A DNA stretch of 34,698 nucleotides from an uncultured Oscillospiraceae bacterium. GTDB taxonomy: Bacteria; Bacillota; Clostridia; Oscillospirales; Oscillospiraceae. The notes below the pieces were generated by a model, which worked only from the letters and a program-made list of their open reading frames with translations, was not told the origin of the DNA and made no database searches. The position numbers and the translations under genes were made by a program. The DNA lies in assembly GCA_947629975.1 (NCBI GenBank), contig CANRFU010000013.1:1-34698 (forward strand). The letters run 5' to 3'. Shown one piece after another: positions 18,940 through 26,868 of the stretch. Positions within the stretch are counted from its first letter, which is position 1, and each line of letters opens with the position of its first letter.

Positions 18940-18968
18940 ATTATATCACGGGATATTACAGTTGTCAA
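18940..18968 (-). promoter_or_regulatory. Perfect consensus promoter driving the 25-aa ORF
   Basis: Minus strand TTGACA (18968-18963)-N17-TATAAT (18945-18940). Confidence 0.88.
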
Positions 18969-18988
18969 TTTTTTGCCCATTCCCTGAC

Positions 18989-19017
18989 TTGACAAATCCC
19001 CGCCCTTCCATTATACT
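18989..19017 (+). promoter_or_regulatory. Promoter of the T-box-valS unit
   Basis: TTGACA (18989-18994)-N17-TATACT (19012-19017). Confidence 0.8.
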
Positions 19018-19023
19018 ATTTGC

Positions 19024-19264
19024 CTGTAAAAGGCTTGGAAGGGAAGCAGTACCCGCAAGTCCCGTCTCAGAGAGCGGCCGGTTTGGTGCGAGGCCGCGTC
19101 GGGGCCCGGCGAAGTCGTCCCGGAGCTCCGCTCTTGAAGCCAGTAGAGAGCGGCGGGCCCTCCCGTTACAGAGGCAATGAAGGGCCCCTCACAGGAGGGG
19201 AATTCAGGTGGTACCGCGGTTATTATGATCGCCCTGAGCAAATGATGCTTGGGGCGGTTTTTTA
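19024..19264 (+). promoter_or_regulatory. T-box leader (tRNA-sensing riboswitch) upstream of valS
   Basis: AGGTGGTACCGCGG T-box core (19206-19219), then terminator CGCCCtGAGC..GCTTgGGGCG plus TTTTTT; long structured leader. Confidence 0.92.
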
Positions 19265-19286
19265 CGCCCCAAAAGGAGTGGATTTC

Positions 19287-21914
19287 ATGCGCAAAGAACT
19301 GCCCAAAGTGTACGATCCCCGGGAGGTGGAGCCCCAGATCTATCAGATGTGGGAGGAAAACGGCTGCTTCAAGGGCCACCGTGACCCGGACAAGAAGCCC
19401 TTCACCATCGTCATGCCGCCCCCCAACGTGACCGGCCAGCTCCACATCGGCCACGCCATGGACGACACTCTCCAGGACATCCTGACCCGCTTCAAGCGGA
19501 TGGAGGGCTACGCCGCCCTCTACCTCCCCGGCACCGACCACGCCGGCATCGCCACCCAGATCAAGGTGGAGGAGGACCTGCGGGTCAACGAGGGCAAGAC
19601 CCGCCACGACCTGGGCCGGGAGAAGTTTCTGGAGCGGGTGTGGGCCTGGAAGGAGAAGTTCGGCGGCCGCATCGTGGCCCAGCAGAAGAAGCTGGGCGTC
19701 TCCGCCGACTGGGAGCGCTCCCGGTTCACCATGGACGAGGGCTGCTCCAAGGCCGTGCGGGAGGTGTTCGTCTCCCTCTACGAGAAGGGGCTGATCTACA
19801 AGGGCAGCCGGATCGTCAACTGGTGCCCCCACTGCGTCACCGCCCTCTCCGATGCCGAGGTGGAGTACGTGGACAAGCCCGGCCACCTGTGGCACATCCG
19901 CTATCCCCTCACCGACGGCTCCGGCGAGCTGGTGGTGGCCACCACCCGGCCCGAGACCATGCTGGGCGACACCGGCGTGGCCGTCAACCCCGCCGACGAG
20001 CGATATAAGGACATCGTGGGCAAGACCTGCACCCTCCCCCTGGTGGGCCGGGAGATGCCCATCGTGGCCGACGAATACGTGGAGCTGGACTTCGGCACCG
20101 GCTGCGTGAAGATGACCCCCGCCCACGACCCCAACGACTTCGAGGTGGGCCTTCGCCACCACCTGGAGACCATCCGCGTGCTGGACGACAACGGCAAGGT
20201 GGTGGAGGGCTACGGCAAGTACTCCGGCATGGACCGGTACGAGGCCCGGAAGGCCATCGTGGAGGATCTGGAGGCACAGGGCTATCTGGTCAAGGTGGAG
20301 CCCTATTCCCACAACGTGGGCACCTGCTACCGCTGCCACAAGGACGTGGAGCCCATCATCTCCGCCCAGTGGTTCGTGAAGATGGAGCCGTTGGCCAAGG
20401 AGGCCCTGCGGGTGGTCAACGACGGGGAGGTCAAATTCGTCCCCGAGCGGTTCGCCAAGACCTACGCCAACTGGATGGAAAACGTCCACGACTGGTGCAT
20501 CTCCCGGCAGCTGTGGTGGGGTCACCAGATCCCCGTGTGGTATTGCGCCGACTGCGGCCACATGACCGTCAGCCGCCAGGACGCCACCTGCTGCGAGAAG
20601 TGCGGCTCCAAGCACATCGAGCGGGACCCCGACGTGCTGGACACCTGGTTCTCCTCCGCCCTGTGGCCCTTCTCCACCCTGGGCTGGCCGGACGACACCG
20701 AGGACCTCAAGTATTTCTACCCCACCGACGTGCTGGTCACCGGGTACGACATCATCTTCTTCTGGGTGGCCCGGATGATCTTCTCCGCCTGCGAGCACAC
20801 GGGGCAGCCCCCCTTCCACACGGTGCTGATCCACGGCCTGGTGCGGGACGACAAGGGCCGCAAGATGTCCAAGTCCCTGGGCAACGGCATCGACCCCCTG
20901 GAGATGGCGGATAAGTATGGCGCCGACGCGCTGCGCTTCAACCTCATCACCGGCAACGCCCCCGGCAACGACACCCGCTTCTTCGTGGAGAAGTGCGAGG
21001 CCATGCGGAACTTCGCCAACAAGATCTGGAACGCCAGCCGCTTCGTGATGATGAACCTGACCACCGGCAAGCTTGGCCTGCCCGAGACGCTGGAGCAGGA
21101 GGACAGGTGGATCCTGTGCCGCCTGGGCGAGGTCATCGGCGAGGTGACGGAAAACATGGAGGCCTATGAGCTGGGGGTGGCCTCCGCCAAGATATACGAC
21201 TTCATCTGGAGCGACTTCTGCGACTGGTATATCGAGCTGACCAAGGCCCGCCTCCAGGGGGAGGACGAGCACGCCAAGGAGAACGCCCAGCGGGTGCTGG
21301 TGTACGTCCTCACCGAGACGCTGAAGCTCCTGCACCCCTTCATGCCCTTCATCACCGAGGAGATCTGGCAGGCCCTGCCCCACGAGGGGGACTTCCTCAT
21401 GCTCCAGTCCTGGCCCAAGGCCGACCCCGCCTGGGCGGACGTGGAGGCCAAGGAGTCCATGGAGGCGGTGATGGACGTCATCAAGGCCGTCCGGGCCCGC
21501 CGGGCGGAGATGAACGTGCCCCCGTCCAGAAAGGCGGCCCTCACCGTGGTCACCAACGAAACGGGCATCTTCGAGGCGGGCCGCGCCCATCTGACCCGCC
21601 TGGCCTGGGCCTCCTCGGTGGACATCCGCGCGGAGGACCTGGCGGATACGGCCGGCATGGTGTGCGACATCACCCACATGGCCAAGGTCTATATACCCCT
21701 GGCCGAGCTGGTGGACCTCGACAAGGAGCGGGCCCGGCTGAACAAGGACCTGGGCAAAAAGCAGGGCGAGCTGAAGGGCCTGGAGGCCAAGCTCTCCAAC
21801 CCCGGTTTCCTGAACAAGGCCCCCGCCGAGGTGGTGGCCGCTGAGCGGGACCGGGCGGAGAAGCTGAAAACGCTGATCGCCAAGATTGGGGAGCAGCTTG
21901 CCGCTATGGCATGA
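19287..21914 (+). CDS. valS: Valyl-tRNA synthetase
   Basis: PPPNVTGQLHIGHAMDDTLQDILTRFKRMEGY, GRKMSKSLGNGIDPLEMADKYGADALRF, C-terminal coiled coil; ATG 19287 after AAAAGGAGTG. Confidence 0.98.
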   Translation: MRKELPKVYDPREVEPQIYQMWEENGCFKGHRDPDKKPFTIVMPPPNVTGQLHIGHAMDDTLQDILTRFKRMEGYAALYLPGTDHAGIATQIKVEEDLRVNEGKTRHDLGREKFLERVWAWKEKFGGRIVAQQKKLGVSADWERSRFTMDEGCSKAVREVFVSLYEKGLIYKGSRIVNWCPHCVTALSDAEVEYVDKPGHLWHIRYPLTDGSGELVVATTRPETMLGDTGVAVNPADERYKDIVGKTCTLPLVGREMPIVADEYVELDFGTGCVKMTPAHDPNDFEVGLRHHLETIRVLDDNGKVVEGYGKYSGMDRYEARKAIVEDLEAQGYLVKVEPYSHNVGTCYRCHKDVEPIISAQWFVKMEPLAKEALRVVNDGEVKFVPERFAKTYANWMENVHDWCISRQLWWGHQIPVWYCADCGHMTVSRQDATCCEKCGSKHIERDPDVLDTWFSSALWPFSTLGWPDDTEDLKYFYPTDVLVTGYDIIFFWVARMIFSACEHTGQPPFHTVLIHGLVRDDKGRKMSKSLGNGIDPLEMADKYGADALRFNLITGNAPGNDTRFFVEKCEAMRNFANKIWNASRFVMMNLTTGKLGLPETLEQEDRWILCRLGEVIGEVTENMEAYELGVASAKIYDFIWSDFCDWYIELTKARLQGEDEHAKENAQRVLVYVLTETLKLLHPFMPFITEEIWQALPHEGDFLMLQSWPKADPAWADVEAKESMEAVMDVIKAVRARRAEMNVPPSRKAALTVVTNETGIFEAGRAHLTRLAWASSVDIRAEDLADTAGMVCDITHMAKVYIPLAELVDLDKERARLNKDLGKKQGELKGLEAKLSNPGFLNKAPAEVVAAERDRAEKLKTLIAKIGEQLAAMA

Positions 21915-21969
21915 CAAAATTTCCCCCGCCCCTCCCCTTCAACAAAATCTGACCCCACGGAACTACTAT

Positions 21970-22016
21970 AATAAGCGCGATATGGAACAAGTTTCCATAC
22001 CGTGCTTATTTTTTTA
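21970..22016 (+). terminator. Intrinsic terminator after valS
   Basis: AATAAGC..ATGGAA-CAAG-TTTCCAT..GCTTATT followed by TTTTTT. Confidence 0.75.
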
Positions 22017-22037
22017 CCCAAAGGAAGTGGACAAGCC

Positions 22038-22343
22038 ATGCCCATCACCGTCACCGGCGAGCGCGGCGCCCTCACCGCCGCCCTGTCCGGGGAGATCGAC
22101 CACCACGGCGCCAAGGCCATGATGAACGAATTGGGAGAGCTCATCGCCCGACGGCTGCCCAGGCATCTGGTGCTGGACCTGTCCGGCGTCACCTTCATGG
22201 ACAGCTCGGGCATCGCCGTGCTGCTGCGGGCCCTGCGGGAGATGAACCGGCTGGGCGGCTCCCTGCGGGTGACGTCCATCCCCGCCCAGGCGAGGCGGGT
22301 CCTGGACGCCGCCGGCGTGGGCCGCCTCATCACATTGGATTGA
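22038..22343 (+). CDS. spoIIAA: Anti-sigma F factor antagonist (STAS)
   Basis: LSGEIDHHGAKAMMNELGELI..LVLDLSGVTFMDSSGIAVLLRAL; first gene of a spoIIAA-AB-sigF array. Confidence 0.92.
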   Translation: MPITVTGERGALTAALSGEIDHHGAKAMMNELGELIARRLPRHLVLDLSGVTFMDSSGIAVLLRALREMNRLGGSLRVTSIPAQARRVLDAAGVGRLITLD

Positions 22344-22363
22344 CCGGAAAGGAGGTTTACATA

Positions 22364-22813
22364 ATGAAACTGGAACTGCTGGACCAGGCCACCATCGTGT
22401 TCTCGTCCCGCTCGGCCAACGAGGGCTTCGCCCGGGCCGCCGCCGCCTGCTTCGCCGCGCGGCTGGACCCCACCCTGGACGAGCTGGCCGACGTGAAGAC
22501 CGCCGTGTCCGAGGCGGTGACCAACGCCATCGTCCATGCCTACCCGGACCGGCTGGGCAAGGTGACCATGCGCCTGCGCCTTTACGCCGGAAACATTCTG
22601 GAGGTGCAGATCAAAGACGCCGGCGTGGGCATCCCCGACGTGGAGAAGGCCAGGGAGCCCCTCTACACCACCGGGAACGAGGAGCGCTCCGGCATGGGGT
22701 TCACCATCATGGAGAGCTTTATGGACAGCCTGAAGGTGCGCTCTGCCGTCGGGAAGGGCACCGCCGTCACCATGCGGAAGCGGTTCGCCCGCCGGACCGG
22801 GGCGGCGGGGTGA
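22364..22813 (+). CDS. spoIIAB: Anti-sigma F factor / serine kinase
   Basis: LADVKTAVSEAVTNAIVHAYP (N-box), IKDAGVGIPDVEKAREPLYTT, ERSGMGFTIMESFMDSLKVRS; RBS AAAGGAGG. Confidence 0.95.
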   Translation: MKLELLDQATIVFSSRSANEGFARAAAACFAARLDPTLDELADVKTAVSEAVTNAIVHAYPDRLGKVTMRLRLYAGNILEVQIKDAGVGIPDVEKAREPLYTTGNEERSGMGFTIMESFMDSLKVRSAVGKGTAVTMRKRFARRTGAAG

Positions 22814-23526
22814 TGCGGGGACTGGACGCCCCCGCCCTGCTGGACGCCGCCCGGGCCGGGGACAACGACGCCTGCGAGCGCCTGCTCATCGACAACAGCG
22901 GCCTCATCTGGTCGGTGGCCCGACGGTACTACGGTCGGGGGGTGGACCCGGAGGACCTGTATCAGCTGGGCTGCCTGGGTTTCCTCAAGGCCGTCCGGGG
23001 GTTCGATCCCGCCTACGGCACCCAGTTCTCCACCTACGCCGTCCCCAAGATCGCCGGGGAGATCCGCCGCTTCCTCCGGGACGACGGGGCGGTGAAGATC
23101 AGCCGGGGCGTGAAGGAGCGGGCCCTGGACCTGCGTCTGAAACGGCAGGAGCTGTGCCAGCGGCTGGGGCGGGAGCCCACCGTGTCCGAGCTGGCCGGCG
23201 CCGCCGGTCTGGAGATAGAGGACGTGGCCGCCGCCGAGACCGCCGCGCTGTCGGTGGCCTCCCTCCAGGAGGAGACGGGGGAGGAGGGGCTGTCCCTGGA
23301 GTCGGTGCTGGGGGACGACGGCATCGAGGACGAACTCATCCAGCGGCTCACCCTGCGGCAGGCCATCGACGCACTGCCCGAGCGGGAGCGGAAGGTGATC
23401 TTTCTGCGCTTCTATAAAAATCTCACCCAGGACCGAGTGTCCCGGGTGCTGGGGGTCAGCCAGGTGCAGGTGTCCCGCATCGAGCGGAAGGCGGTGGAGC
23501 GCCTGCGGAAGGCGCTGACCGAATAA
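22813..23526 (+). CDS. sigF: Sporulation sigma factor SigF
   Basis: NSGLIWSVARRYYGRGVDPEDLYQLGCLGFLKAVRGFDPAYGTQFSTYAVPKIAGEIRRFLRDDG, ERKVIFLRFYKNLTQDRVSRVLGVSQVQVSRIE; start overlaps the spoIIAB stop (TGATG). Confidence 0.96.
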   Translation: MRGLDAPALLDAARAGDNDACERLLIDNSGLIWSVARRYYGRGVDPEDLYQLGCLGFLKAVRGFDPAYGTQFSTYAVPKIAGEIRRFLRDDGAVKISRGVKERALDLRLKRQELCQRLGREPTVSELAGAAGLEIEDVAAAETAALSVASLQEETGEEGLSLESVLGDDGIEDELIQRLTLRQAIDALPERERKVIFLRFYKNLTQDRVSRVLGVSQVQVSRIERKAVERLRKALTE

Positions 23527-23614
23527 AATCAGTTGCAACCTGTCCCCGGGTGTGGTATAGTTTCTCTGGTTTTCCGGAACACCGGCAAAACGAGACGAAA
23601 AGGGGGCGGTCCGC

Positions 23615-25042
23615 TTGCGCTGGGAGACGGTTTCCAACTTTCTGACCCGTGCCATGCTGTCCCTGTTCCTGCTGCTCTGCGGCGCGGTGCTGATCCTGGG
23701 CGTCACCGGCGGAACTCAGATCCTCCTGTCGGCGGTCCTGGGCGCCATCCTGCTGGCTGGGGCGGTCTTCATCCTCCCGCCCGCCGCCCGGGCCCTGGTC
23801 CGGCTGGGGACCGGGAAGGCGCTGGCCCTGCTGTGCGGGCTGTGCCTGGCGGTCAAACTGGCGGTGGTTTTGTATGTCAGGATCGCGCCGGCGGGCGACT
23901 ACGCCACCTTCTGGGGCTATGCCGTCTCCTTTGCCGAAAAGTTCTCCCTGGGCGGCAGCCGGTACATGGCCCTGTTCCCCCATATATTCGGGTATTCCAG
24001 TTTCCTGAGCCGGTTCATCCGCCTGTTCGGCCCCGGGGGGCTGGTGGCCCAGGCGGTCAATGTGGGGCTGTCGGTCTTCTCCGGCGCCATGCTCTTCCTG
24101 CTGGGCCGGCGGCTCCTCTCCCCGGAGGCCGGGGCCGCCGCCTGCCTGCTGTGGATCTTCTGCCCCTCTCAGACCCTGTACAACTGTCTGGTGCTGTCCG
24201 AACCCCTGTACACCGCCATGCTCCTGGCCTTCCTGGCCCTGATCGCGGAGTTGGAGGCCCGGGCGGAGGCCTTCCGCCGGCCGGAAATCGCCGGGGTCCT
24301 GGCGGGGCTCGCGGGCGGACTGCTGCTGCGCTGGTGCAACGGGGTGCGGCCCATCGCCGTCATCCTGGTCATCGCCATGTTCCTGTGGGTATTCCTCCTG
24401 AAGCCCCGGGGCGGCCGGCGGCTGTGGCTTCCCCTGCTCCTGTGCCTGACGGCGGCCTATTTTCTCACCGGTCCCCTGTGGAACGCCTGGGTGGACGCCC
24501 GGATCGGGGAGGCCGCCGCCACCGTGCCGGGATATAACATCGCCGTCGGGTTCAACGCGGAGTCCGGCGGCCAGTGGAACCAGGCGGACAGCGACCTGCT
24601 GTTCTCCTTCAGCGGCCAGCCCGACGCCACCGCCCAGTGGGTCCAGGAGCAGATGCTGGCCGTGGCGAAGGAGCGGATCGCCTCCGGCCGGATCGACTTT
24701 CCCGTCCTGTTCCTGAAGAAACTGCGCACTTTCCTTGGGTCGGACAATTCCTGCGTGTTCTACTGTTCCTCCGTACTGCGCCATACCACACGGCTGTCGC
24801 TGCTGTGCAGCGGCTGCTGGTTCATGCTGGCGGGCGCCGCTCTGTGGGGCGGGGTCGAGCTGTTCCGCCGGAAAAACCGCTCCGCCGCGCTGCTGTTCCC
24901 CCTGTTCGTGCTGGGGCTGACCCTGGCCCAGATGCTGGTGGAGGTGGCGGGCCGCTACCACTATTCCATCCTTCCCATGCTCATGTTGACGGGGATGTTC
25001 GCCCTGTTCCGGCCCAATCCTCCGGAGCGGCCCCACCCCTGA
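23615..25042 (+). CDS. Polytopic membrane GT-C type glycosyltransferase (GT39/PMT-like); TTG start uncertain
   Basis: Many hydrophobic segments, periplasmic-loop acidic motif APAGDYATFWGYAVSF, general ArnT/PMT-like layout. Confidence 0.7.
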   Translation: MRWETVSNFLTRAMLSLFLLLCGAVLILGVTGGTQILLSAVLGAILLAGAVFILPPAARALVRLGTGKALALLCGLCLAVKLAVVLYVRIAPAGDYATFWGYAVSFAEKFSLGGSRYMALFPHIFGYSSFLSRFIRLFGPGGLVAQAVNVGLSVFSGAMLFLLGRRLLSPEAGAAACLLWIFCPSQTLYNCLVLSEPLYTAMLLAFLALIAELEARAEAFRRPEIAGVLAGLAGGLLLRWCNGVRPIAVILVIAMFLWVFLLKPRGGRRLWLPLLLCLTAAYFLTGPLWNAWVDARIGEAAATVPGYNIAVGFNAESGGQWNQADSDLLFSFSGQPDATAQWVQEQMLAVAKERIASGRIDFPVLFLKKLRTFLGSDNSCVFYCSSVLRHTTRLSLLCSGCWFMLAGAALWGGVELFRRKNRSAALLFPLFVLGLTLAQMLVEVAGRYHYSILPMLMLTGMFALFRPNPPERPHP

Positions 25043-25052
25043 GCAAGACGGC

Positions 25053-25080
25053 AAAGGCCCCCTTGGGGGCCTTTACTTTT
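25053..25080 (+). terminator. Intrinsic terminator after the GT-C gene
   Basis: AAAGGCCCCC-TT-GGGGGCCTTT followed by ACTTTTT. Confidence 0.85.
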
Positions 25081-25142
25081 TCCCGGCTCTGTATTATAAT
25101 GATTTGTCAAATAAGGCAAATGTAAACATTCTGTGATCACCG

Positions 25143-25174
25143 TTGACATCCAATATTATATGTTGTATAGTATT
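25143..25174 (+). promoter_or_regulatory. Promoter of the GT2 gene with padR-type dyad operator
   Basis: TTGACA (25143-25148)-N17-TATAGT (25166-25171); dyad AATATTATA-TGTTG-TATAGTATT at 25152-25174. Confidence 0.8.
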
Positions 25175-25194
25175 TCTCGGAAAGGGGCGAGCGT

Positions 25195-26163
25195 ATGACG
25201 CCCAGACCCAACACGCTCTATATCGTGGTGCCCTGCTACAACGAGGAGGCCGTCCTGCCCGAGACCGCCAAGCGCCTCCGCGCCAAGCTTCGGGCCCTCG
25301 TCAAGGCCGGGACCGTCAGCCCGAAAAGCCGCGTGCTGTTCGTGAACGACGGCTCCGGGGACGCCACCTGGGAGATCATCTCCAGGCTCCACCAGGTGGA
25401 CCCCATCTTCTGCGGGGCGGACCTGTCGCGGAACCGGGGGCACCAGAACGCCCTGCTGGCGGGGCTGATGACCGCCAAGGACAGGGCGGACATGGTCATC
25501 TCCATGGACGCCGACCTCCAGGACGACGTGGAGGCGGTGGACGCCATGGTGGAGAAGTACATGGCCGGGGCCGACGTGGTCTACGGCGTGCGCTCCTCCC
25601 GGAAAAAGGACACCTTCTTCAAGCGCTTCACCGCCGAGAGCTTTTACCGCCTGATGGACGCCCTGGGGGCGGAGACGGTGTTCAACCACGCCGACTACCG
25701 GCTCATGTCCAGGCAGGCGCTGGAGGGCCTGGCCGAATTCAGGGAGGTCAACCTGTTCCTCCGGGGGATCGTGCCCATGGTGGGGTACAAGTCCGACACG
25801 GTGGAGTACGAGCGGGGGGAGCGGTTCGCCGGGGAGAGCAAGTACCCCCTGAAAAAGATGCTCTCCTTCGCCATGGAGGGGGTCACCTCCCTGTCGGTGA
25901 AGCCCATCCGCATGATCACCGCCCTGGGGTTCCTGGTGTTCCTGATCTCCCTGGGGATGATCGTCTACAACATCGTCCGCTGGGCCACGGGGAACACGGT
26001 GGCCGGGTGGGCCTCCCTGTCCTGCTCGGTGTGGCTCATGGGCGGTCTGATCCTGCTCTCCCTGGGCGTGGTGGGGGAGTACATCGGGAAGATCTACCTG
26101 GAGGCCAAGGGCCGGCCCCGGTTCCTCATCCGGGAGCTGCTGACGGACGACGGCGAAACGTGA
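25195..26163 (+). CDS. GT2 family glycosyltransferase, CsbB/GtrB/DPM1-like with two C-terminal TM helices
   Basis: YIVVPCYNEEAVLPETAKRL, VLFVNDGSGDATWEII, DLSRNRGHQNALLAGLMTA, ISMDADLQDDVEAVDAM, C-terminal TMs and GEYIGKIYLEAKGRPRFLIRE. Confidence 0.93.
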   Translation: MTPRPNTLYIVVPCYNEEAVLPETAKRLRAKLRALVKAGTVSPKSRVLFVNDGSGDATWEIISRLHQVDPIFCGADLSRNRGHQNALLAGLMTAKDRADMVISMDADLQDDVEAVDAMVEKYMAGADVVYGVRSSRKKDTFFKRFTAESFYRLMDALGAETVFNHADYRLMSRQALEGLAEFREVNLFLRGIVPMVGYKSDTVEYERGERFAGESKYPLKKMLSFAMEGVTSLSVKPIRMITALGFLVFLISLGMIVYNIVRWATGNTVAGWASLSCSVWLMGGLILLSLGVVGEYIGKIYLEAKGRPRFLIRELLTDDGET

Positions 26164-26300
26164 GCCTCTTCCCTTCCCGCGGCTGATTTTTTGCGGAAAT
26201 AACTTGCTTTTTTCCAAAAAAGCGCATACAATAACGTCGTATAACCAATGGGCGGGCCGCGCCCTGAAAAACATATAAAATTTTTAAGGAGGATATCACT

Positions 26301-26816
26301 ATGGCCATCGATTTTGAGAGCTTGAAGGACAGCGTCATCGCCGCGGTGCAGACCGGGGCCAACAAGGCCAAGGAGCTTGCCGGCACCGGAGCCGCCAAAG
26401 CCAAGGAATTAGCCAACACCGGCGCCGCCAAGGCCAAGGAACTCACCGAGATCAGCAAGCTGAAGGTGCAGAACTCCGTGGAGCAGGACGCCATCCGCAA
26501 GGCCTACGCCGAACTGGGCAAGCAGTATTACGCCGTCCATGGCGCCGACCCCGATCCCGCCCTTGCCGACCTGTGCCAGAAGATCACCGATTCCATGGGC
26601 AAGGTCTCCTACAATAACGAGCGCATTGCCGACATGAAGGCCGCTGGCGGCCCCGATCTGGAGGACATGGCCGCCGAGGCCAAGGAGAAGGTGGGCGATG
26701 CCGTCGAGACCGCCGAGGCCGTGGTGGAGGAGAAGGTGGAGGAGATGAAGGAAGCCCTCCACAACATCCCCGAGGACCCCTTCGCCAACATCGGCGAGGA
26801 CAAGAAGGACGAGTAA
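26301..26816 (+). CDS. Hypothetical acidic helical protein with 11-residue LEA-like repeats
   Basis: Strong RBS (TTAAGGAGGATATCACT); repeats ANKAKELAGTG/AAKAKELANTG/AAKAKELTEIS, then an Ala/Glu/Lys/Val-rich tail. Confidence 0.85.
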   Translation: MAIDFESLKDSVIAAVQTGANKAKELAGTGAAKAKELANTGAAKAKELTEISKLKVQNSVEQDAIRKAYAELGKQYYAVHGADPDPALADLCQKITDSMGKVSYNNERIADMKAAGGPDLEDMAAEAKEKVGDAVETAEAVVEEKVEEMKEALHNIPEDPFANIGEDKKDE

Positions 26817-26834
26817 ATCCCGATCATCAGCAGA

Positions 26835-26867
26835 AAGAGGGCCGCCTGTCAGACAGGCGGCCCTCTT
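26835..26867. terminator. Bidirectional terminator between convergent genes
   Basis: 16-bp perfect inverted repeat AAGAGGGCCGCCTGTC-A-GACAGGCGGCCCTCTT. Confidence 0.85.
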
Positions 26868-26868
26868 A

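Noticed and set aside
19011-21917. 968-aa minus-strand ORF opposite valS
   Set aside because: Same antisense shadow composition; long only because stop codons are rare antisense to GC3-rich codons.
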